27,986 bases of DNA from Pelargonium nanum (lineage: Eukaryota; Streptophyta; Magnoliopsida; Geraniales; Geraniaceae): NCBI GenBank assembly GCA_036897485.1, contig JAYMTF010000953.1:1-27986 (forward strand). Reading direction: 5' to 3'. Each line of letters opens with the position of its first letter. Position 1 is the first letter of the stretch. The notes beneath the pieces are model-generated. The model saw only the letters and a list, made by a program, of their open reading frames with translations, searched no databases and had not been told where the DNA came from. Made by a program: the position numbers and the translations under genes. Positions 21,230-27,986 of this stretch are shown here, in pieces.

Positions 21230-22110
21230 TTTCTTTTGCCAATTTGGAGTGCCCAAAGGGGTTCTTGAAAGGTGGGAATCTTCTATTTCATTTTCATTGC
21301 AGTGATCAAGTTTTGCTGAGGCCTGAAAGAACTTGTTGGGGCTTTCAATTTTACAAGTCAGCTGATTAAGTAGTCTGCTTTACAATTACTATATCATTTT
21401 CATTTATATTGAAACTATAGCATAGCTTCAACACAGAATGTTCATGTAATTTCAAGTGATATAATTTTATCTTCAAGAATTGTGATTTAGCTGTGTTAAT
21501 TTGTGAGGTGTCATCTCTTCATTGGTTTGACCGAGTCTCGACCTATGAAAGCTTAGCCAAGATTGTATTTTCTCCTTAAGAGAGCAAAGAGTCTCAACCA
21601 ATCAATTAGTGAGTTCCGCGCCCATAAATTCGCTGGAGCGAGTATGAATGTTAATTCGTGAAACATCTTCTCATTGATTTGGTTGAGTCTCAGCTCATAA
21701 AAATTGGTTAAAATTGGGAATTGTTACGGGATTCTTTTTAGGCGTCGTGGCTGATTGTAGCATCTTTTTCTGGCCTAAGCGGAAAGGAAAATATATTGGT
21801 GTGCATTGGCGGTGCATGTGTGATCAAACCTATGATAGGTGTAAAGGAAAAAAAAAGAAAAAAAAGTATGGAGTAATAAGCAAGAAAAGTTGATCATATT
21901 CCAAAATCAAATCTAGCATCTTCATTTGAATCCAAGAAACATCAACAATCGAGAGACCTCGATCTCGAGATATGGTAAATAGTAAATACAACATTATTTA
22001 TTCAGTTGACATGTGATCTTGTCTTGTCTCTGCTGCTACTCTCCTGATTTCCTATGCAGGATAGTTACAATTACCAATAGCTGCCAAAACCAAAAACAAC
22101 ATCAAAATCA
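21230..22110. other. 3' region of the WDR6-like gene and spacer with degenerate repeats
   Basis: No gene seen. The WDR6-like 3' UTR probably ends in the AT-rich stretch before about 21480. Between 21519 and 21717 lie two diverged direct copies of a segment of about 47 bp (21519-21567 and 21671-21717). An inverted copy of part of it is at 21589-21612. This is probably an eroded small transposon. The part next to 22110 is likely the 3' UTR of the minus-strand X8 gene. Confidence 0.5.
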
Positions 22111-22727
22111 TCAAAACCTTCCAAGTGAATGAAATTTGAACTGGGTTCTGCTCAAAGAATCAATACTAATTCGATACGTACATGGATTGTTGGAGACGAT
22201 GAGACCAGTGCCATTGAAATGGCAGTCCCAAGCTTGCTTCCCTGCAGCCCTGTAGAACAGATTCATAGCATAAGAAGCATGTGATATCACATTTTCCGGC
22301 CGGAAACAACCACCTCCTTCTTGAATGTCTCTGCAGTCCACATTAGATTGTTCACAACTGTAATCGATGTTGCTTCGGAGAATATCATAATTTGCAGATG
22401 GCTTAGCAATGCACCATGTCACTGTTCCTTGATTTCCAACCTGCATTTGGATCTTGACTCAATCTATGTTCATAATAATAATCAAAGAAACCAAATCACA
22501 CAAAGCATCAACAAGACTTAATTACCAGTTCACTTTCTTCAGCAAGTGCCCTGGACTCTGCAAGGTGATGTAAACAAATTTAAGGAACCAAAATCAAGAA
22601 AATAACTGAGAAATGAGAAAGTTGAAGGAAATGCACCTGCACTTGCAGCAAAACAGAGGGCAACAATGAAGGCTAGAGCTAGAGGAAGCAATGCCATTGA
22701 CAGCTGAGCTCGGTTTGTTGCATCCAT
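22111..22727 (-). CDS. Secreted X8-domain (CBM43) protein
   Basis: Three exons on the minus strand: 22727-22637, 22557-22526, 22440-22111, giving 150 aa. Residues 1-30 are a signal peptide with a long hydrophobic core (MALLPLALAFIVALCFAASA); Met11 is an alternative start that would give a more usual length. The X8 domain starts at about residue 50 (TWCIAKPSA) and has the six conserved cysteines (51, 70, 77, 86, 114, 128), with motifs GGGCF, NLFYRAAG and WDCHFNGTG. X8 modules bind beta-1,3-glucan (callose), as in plasmodesmata callose-binding proteins and at the end of GH17 glucanases. The short tail after the domain is polar and lacks a hydrophobic GPI signal, so it is probably soluble in the cell wall. 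FNGT is a potential N-glycosylation site. Confidence 0.92.
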
Positions 22728-22790
22728 TTTTATCAGACAGAAGCTAATAGAACTGAAGAAGATGGCATGATAGAATTAGCTAATACTCTC

Positions 22791-22798
22791 TATATATA
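22791..22798 (-). promoter_or_regulatory. TATA box of the X8 gene
   Basis: On the minus strand TATATATA (in ACTATATATAGAG) lies about 64 bp upstream of the X8 start codon. The spacing leaves a leader of roughly 30 bases, normal for a plant TATA promoter. Confidence 0.65.
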
Positions 22799-22799
22799 G

Positions 22800-23986
22800 T
22801 AAAAAAATAATGAAATGAAGGAGTGGGTTTCATGTGATCATACTGAGTAGCTCATCCATGACAAAAATGCCTTTTGATAGGCACGTTGGATACGCGTTTA
22901 GAGTGAAAGTAAACATGTTTAAACTAACCACAAACATCTTGTATAGAACAAACATGCATTTATGGATACATCAGGTAAAAACAGCATGATTTGCTTTGAG
23001 TAAAGGTAGAAAAGAGATGACATGTCATTTGGTAGCTTTTCCAACGAATAAAGACGCGGCCAATCCAAGGCGAAGCCTCAGTGCAGCTGCACTGTCATTG
23101 ATGTTGTTGACTCTCACGTTCTCAAAGTTCCAATGCTGCTCCATGTGCACCTCTCTTTACGACGTTTTATGCAAAACTGCATCCACAATTATGCATAAAT
23201 GACAGAAGGTGCAGCAAAAGAACAGAGAAGCATCAAGATATACAATAACCAGAATTGACCACTTCACAGTTGTAACTTGTGTAATTTTCATAACAAACAA
23301 CGCATGACCAAATCATGCATTCCAAAGATCTCTAACAATACATAAAATGATTTCAACCTATCAGTTACTGCATTTCTAATAAACTATTGTGAAGAAAACC
23401 AAAGCAAAAAGCAATCTCAAGCCTAGAAGACAGTTTTAAATGTTAGTTCTTTGGAAACATAATCTTGCTAGTCAACTAAACCTTCATGCATATGTTAAAA
23501 TATTCCACCTAACAAGAAAACAAAACAAAACCTTAGTAAAAGGTAACATTCTAAACAAGTAAAATAAGGATCAGTTATAAGCTGTATCAGAATATTAAGC
23601 ACCAACTAGAACAAATTCGAAGAAGCATCAGTAAGTGCACACATTCCATCACCAACATGCATCAAGTTTCAGAAAAACATCAATGCTTGATCATAACGAT
23701 CTAGCTGATGTTAAAGAAGAGGGAAGGAAAGTTACTGATGTTACCAAGCTTGGAGCTCTTGAGCACCGCGTGTTCAGAAACTCTTGAACAAAGTAGAGGA
23801 AGACAATCACATCCTTCTCAGAAAATATCAGCTCATGACCTGCACATTTCTGCCTACATACGCGAAGATGACCACACAAATTTGAATAAACAAATACTCA
23901 AAATATGACGGCAAACATCAGAGATAGAATTAAGGGCTTAATATTACATCATGGACTAGTATTCAGTTTTGTAACAACAACATAAT
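22800..23986. other. Spacer between the X8 gene and the CACTA relic
   Basis: AT-rich sequence with no gene I can name. The part next to 22800 is the X8 upstream region. The part from about 23000 to 23900 has two short stretches with protein-like composition (minus strand 23144-23025; plus strand near 23745-23885). They may be remnants of the CACTA element's second gene or of a host gene. No clear CACTA terminal repeat was found here. Confidence 0.4.
23025..23144 (-). other. Unrecognised 39-codon exon-like reading frame
   Basis: On the minus strand ATG at 23144 opens a 39-codon frame ending at TGA 23027-23025. The peptide (MEQHWNFENVRV... ending RLRLGLAASLFVGKATK) has an amphipathic or hydrophobic C-terminal half that looks like real protein rather than random translation. 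I do not recognise the family. A stop lies a few codons upstream, so it would be a final exon or a relic. Confidence 0.25.
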
Positions 23987-26900
23987 CTAATCACTATCAG
24001 AATATCCGATTTCATCATCATCATCATCATCATTGTCCGATATGTCACTCCAATCTGTTTCAAATACAAAATGTTCTTCTTCTCCATCTTCCTCTGTTCC
24101 CAACTTGACCAAAACATTATCTGGATCCTTCAGTTTCGGTCTATAATCATCTGGCCAATCGTGAACTGTTATTAATTTTGCACTGTCTTCTTGAAATGCT
24201 GCAACACCCTTGTTCTTTCCAACCACCTCATTTTTCGCTACATTGTAGACATCTCTAGCTTTCACACTGCAAGCAACACGCCAATCCCGTTTATCACATT
24301 TCAAGCTTGGGTACGAGGCGTAATATACTTGCGTAGCTTGGAAAGCCAAAACGAAGGGCGAGATTTTCTGACATTTACTCTTCATGTTCACTAAAACTAT
24401 GTTGTACAGTGGCAGCACACTTCTTCCAACTTTGGGAGTAGGATTATACCAATGACATTTGAACAGTACAGTTTTCTGATGCGGAGTACCGGAATATGAA
24501 ACTTGAATGATCTCATCAATTGTTCCGTAATAATCATATTCATCAGTAGTCACGCACACAGAGCTGTTCGAAGATGATTGTAACCTGTCATGGTTCGCAG
24601 TGTGAAATTTATATCCATTAACGATATAAACAGGAAACGACATAACACCTCTACCCGGACCATGAACCAAGTTTGCTATGCACTTGTTCTGGATGACATT
24701 ATTTTCAGCCTATACACAAAATTCACATACATTATATTATATTCATACATATATTTATGACAATTTTTCTAAAACATTGAATAGGGTACTTACATAATCT
24801 AAGAACCAAGCTGCAAAATTCTCATCCACTTGTGACTCAATAGTTGAATCACTAGCGTTCGGTATTTTCCCACGTATATAATCCCGATATAACCTGCGGA
24901 TGAAGAGCAACATTATTTCGAATCAAATAATGAATATAATCTATAAATTACATCATATTCATTCATTAAATTGCACGGTATATTACTTACTCGACAAATG
25001 GATCAACCTCGGGGCAATTCAAAAGGACGAAAGTATGAATTTCGTTGTATTCTTTGTCGTTCAACCATCTTGTCTTTGAATGCCCATATGAATGACCTTC
25101 ATGAGAAAACATCATCAAATCTGATTTGTCCACAGAATCTCGTCTGCCTCCATCATCATTACGTGACACTTTGTGAACACGAGTGTATACATGCAGCTCA
25201 AAATAGAATGAGCAAAAGTTTGATGCCTCCTCCACTATGTATGCATTTCATATTGAATCTTCCACTCGTATATTATTTTTCACAATCTTTTTCAAGTGCC
25301 CAATATACTTTTCGAATGGATGCATCCATCGTATTGGACCGGACCGGCAATTCGTGCTTCATATGGAAGATGTACTGAAAGATGTACCATGCGATCAAAA
25401 AAACCAGGTGGAAAGATCATTTCCAAATTACATAGAATTTGTGGAATCTCCTTTTCCAAACGTTTCATGTCGTCCACTTTCAGAACCTTTGCAGATAAGT
25501 TCCTAAAGAAAATGCTCAACTCTGTTATTGGTTCCCAAATATGATGAGGAAGTAGCCCTACAAGTGCAATCGGTAGCAAACGTTGCATGAACACGTGACA
25601 ATCATGATTCTTCATGCCAAATATCTTGTACTTTTTCTCATCAACATATCTGGCCAAATTTGAGGCATAACCGTCTGGAAACTTAAGTTGTTTCACCCAT
25701 TCGCACAACACCCTCTTCTGTTGTTGATTTAATGTGTACCAAGCTTTTGGGTATTTACCCGACTGAGTGTCCTTTTCAAGTTCGCGCCTTTTACATATTA
25801 GTATACAATCATCACGATACTTTGCATTATCTTTCGTCTTACCCTCGATATTCATAACTGTATTGATCACATTTTCGAATACATTTTTTTCAATGTCCAT
25901 GGCATCCAAATTGTGACGAATTAAATTTGTTTTCCAATATGGGAGATCCCAGAAAATGCTTTTCTTCTTCCACCCACAATCAAATGGATTAATACGCGTA
26001 TTCACATAATCGGCAGTAGGATCAGTCACTTTCAACAAACCCATACCTTCTATCTGTGCAAGTATCTGTGCACCACTTATAATCGGCGGCGGATAATATG
26101 TCACCTGAACATCACGAGAAAAATTCTTCGTATTGTTTCTATAAGCATGATTACTCGGTAAAAATCTACGATGACTGTCAAACCATGAAACTCACGAGCA
26201 ATAGGAGTGAAACCAATTCGTGCATGAAACATGCAATGCGGACATTGAGAGTTCCAATTAGGGCTCCAACCAGACAACATCGAGTACGCAGAAAAATCAC
26301 TAATGGTCCACATCAACGCAGCTCGTAGATTAAAATTCTGTTTCAGAGAAACATCGTAAGCAATAACTCCATTCTCCCAAAGATCTTTCAGTTCAGCTAT
26401 GAGAGGTTGTAAAAACACATCTATCTTATACCCCGGGTTGTTCGGTCCAGGTACGAGAACTGTTAGAAACATGTACTGCTCTTTCATGCACATTCCGGGC
26501 GGTAAATTGTAAGGTGTAACCATTATAGGCCAAGAAGAGTATTGTCGTCCAGATTGCCCCAACGGTTGAAAACCTTTCATATATAACCCCAACCTCATAT
26601 TACGAGGTTCTGCAGCAAAAGATTCATTAGTGCTATTAAAGTGCTTCCAAGCCTCAGAATCACAAGGATGACACATAGATCCGTCATCACAACTGTGTTC
26701 GTGATGCCATCTCATATCTGCAGCACTAGCCTTAGAAGCATACAATCTTCTCAGCCTTGGAGCAAGAGGAAAGTAGTACATCCTTCTATAAGGAATATTT
26801 TTCTGTGTCGCTCTACTGCTTGTGTTTTTGAACCTTGCATGCTGACATAACTTGCAATTCGTTAACTCACTGTCATCCTTCCAATACAACATACACCCTT

Positions 26901-27564
26901 GAGGACAACAGTCAATTTTTTGAACGGGCAAACCAAGTTCTTTGATCAGCTTTTTCGTTTCACAGAAATTTTCCGCAAATTTGTTATCAGGTGGTAGCAC
27001 TTTTTGAACTAACTGGAGTAAGGAGTCGAAACCGTTGTCTGACACATGATGTTTGGACTTGAAGTTCAAAAGTCGAGCTATCATGGAAAGAATAGAATGA
27101 TTCTCACAGCCAGGCCACAATTCTGCATCTAACGATCGCAGCATATCAAAGAACTCCTTTGACTCAGGATTAGGCTCATCCTCTGTTAATTGTGTTTGAA
27201 AATGTAGCTCTGTAGCAACATCTGCCAAATGTTGGAGAGAGTTATTTGGTTTCGGGCGAGTCATACGATCATGAACCTTAATTCTCCTCAATGAGCTACT
27301 TGCCAATGGTTCACCGTGATGAATCCACTTCAAATAATTGTCAACAAAGCCATGCTCGTACAAATGGATTTTAACTTCATTCGGGTGTCGGAAAGATTTG
27401 TTCCTACATCCCGTACAAGGACACCGAATCTCTTCACCCTTCATAAACTCACGTTTCGTTACTGCATACTCCATAAACTCATTTACACCAGATACGAAAG
27501 CCTTATTCAGGTGCCCGTCATGCAACTGTCTGTCATACATCCACATGCGATCCGTTTGTGCCAT
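23987..27564 (-). mobile_element. CACTA (En/Spm) DNA transposon relic
   Basis: A nearly full-length CACTA transposase region is present, but I could not identify the CACTA terminal inverted repeats or the 3-bp target duplication on either side. The right end probably lies beyond the window. On the left the X8 gene begins 1.2 kb away, so the element's 3' end should fall between 22800 and 23987 if it is still there. The limits given are those of the coding relic only. Confidence 0.85.
23987..27564 (-). pseudogene. CACTA transposase (TnpD/tnp2 type) with frameshifts
   Basis: Read on the minus strand from ATG 27564 in three exons: 27564-24991, 24893-24794, 24709-23987, about 1130 codons, normal for the family. 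Domain order: the transposase-associated domain with a zinc-binding-like motif (CPCTGCRNKSF then HLYEHGF); Transposase_21 (tnp2) with DVFLQPLIAELKDLWENGV, CPHCM and WFDSHRRFLP; DUF4218 (MVHLSVHLPYEARIAGPVQY); DUF4216 (DEIIQVSY... VLFKCHWYNP); and an Asp-rich tail. Damage: a frameshift near 26185 just before WFDSHRRF, a 1-bp deletion near 25331 in the Arg codon after GPVQY, and TGA at 25250-25248. Splice sites of both introns look intact. In the family the enzyme binds element ends and excises the DNA; this copy cannot be translated through. Confidence 0.92.
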
Positions 27565-27928
27565 CCTCTGAAGTACCTACATGCATTAGAGTAATAGTCA
27601 AATTCAGTGAGAAACTACTAATTACTTGTACATTCGGGGAAGAGACCGAACCCATTCAAATATGACCTAATCGTACTATCACTTCAATTAGACAATATAT
27701 AACAATATACATTTCTCCGGCTTCACGGGTCAGAGCACTCTCTCCATGGCCTGCTCCTGAATTACTGTTTGTGACAGCATTTCCCCGTAATTCTCCATGT
27801 ACATGAACATGAATATCGTTATGATTCATATGATGAAACATGAGTCATAATGATTTTCTATATGTACTCAGGGAATAACAAAGAAATGATACCGAAATCT
27901 GTATTGTTATACATTAATAGCGCCTTAA
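27565..27928. other. Upstream flank of the CACTA transposase
   Basis: AT-rich with no recognised gene. A 61-codon minus-strand frame (27841-27656) beginning MFHHMNHNDIHVHVHGEL has a His-rich start. It may be an untranslated leader or an eroded first exon of the CACTA element, but nothing ties it to a family. Confidence 0.35.
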
Positions 27929-27986
27929 TTTTTTTTTTTTTTGATAAGCAACGGGACATCATACTCGAAGTAACAATGTTTCTCAC
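27929..27986 (-). mobile_element. 3' tail of a poly(A) retroelement (LINE or SINE), cut by the window edge
   Basis: A run of 14 T (27929-27942) is followed by GATAAGCAACGGGAC. On the minus strand this reads GTTGCTTATC followed by A14, the form of many plant LINE and SINE 3' ends. The body lies beyond the right edge, so the type cannot be decided. Confidence 0.55.

Noticed and set aside
1..27986. tRNA or rRNA genes and a novel multi-gene system
   Set aside because: No cloverleaf-like or rRNA sequence was recognised by eye. The genes present fall into known families, and no cluster of unknown genes is seen.

Overview
This is nuclear DNA from a flowering plant, most likely a eudicot. The genes are rich in introns with GT-AG (and two GC-AG) splice sites. 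The intergenic DNA is AT-rich and filled with plant-type LINE, CACTA, Stowaway-like and SINE-like elements. I cannot name the species from sequence alone. Exon boundaries were read by eye from splice signals, reading-frame continuity and remembered family motifs; no alignment was run.

Layout. Positions 1-5590 (minus strand) hold most of a decayed L1-type LINE whose 3' part lies beyond the left edge: a 5' leader, ORF1 with a zinc knuckle, and ORF2 with endonuclease and reverse transcriptase. Beside it (5641-6069, minus) is a second, severely 5'-truncated LINE insertion that carries only an RNase H domain. It has a poly(A) tail and a 10-bp target-site duplication. Positions 6965-11175 (plus) encode an apparently intact seven-exon homologue of the ribosome-collision E3 ligase ZNF598/Hel2 (about 875 aa), with two GC-AG introns. 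Positions 12268-21229 (plus) encode an apparently intact 20-exon WDR6/Trm734-type WD40 protein (about 1403 aa). Its introns hold a Stowaway-like MITE, a SINE-like element and simple repeats. Positions 22111-22727 (minus) encode a small secreted X8-domain protein (150 aa). Positions 23987-27564 (minus) are a decayed CACTA (En/Spm) transposase. The right edge cuts into another poly(A)-tailed retroelement in minus orientation.

How the genes relate. The two large host genes are head to tail, about 1.1 kb apart, and both concern translation. ZNF598/Hel2 senses collided ribosomes, and WDR6/Trm734 is the partner of the tRNA 2'-O-methyltransferase FTSJ1/Trm7, which acts on the anticodon loop. The WDR6 leader carries a telo-box doublet, typical of plant translation genes. 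This link is suggestive; nothing shows co-regulation. The X8 gene belongs to cell-wall or plasmodesmal callose biology and looks unrelated.

I found no sign of a wholly new biological system. The most useful observations are the two GC-AG introns forced by the reading frame, the start-stop overlap in the LINE, the cleanly bounded RNase H-only insertion, the intron tandem duplication, the duplicated coding motif in the ZNF598 homologue, and the intron-preserving CACTA relic.
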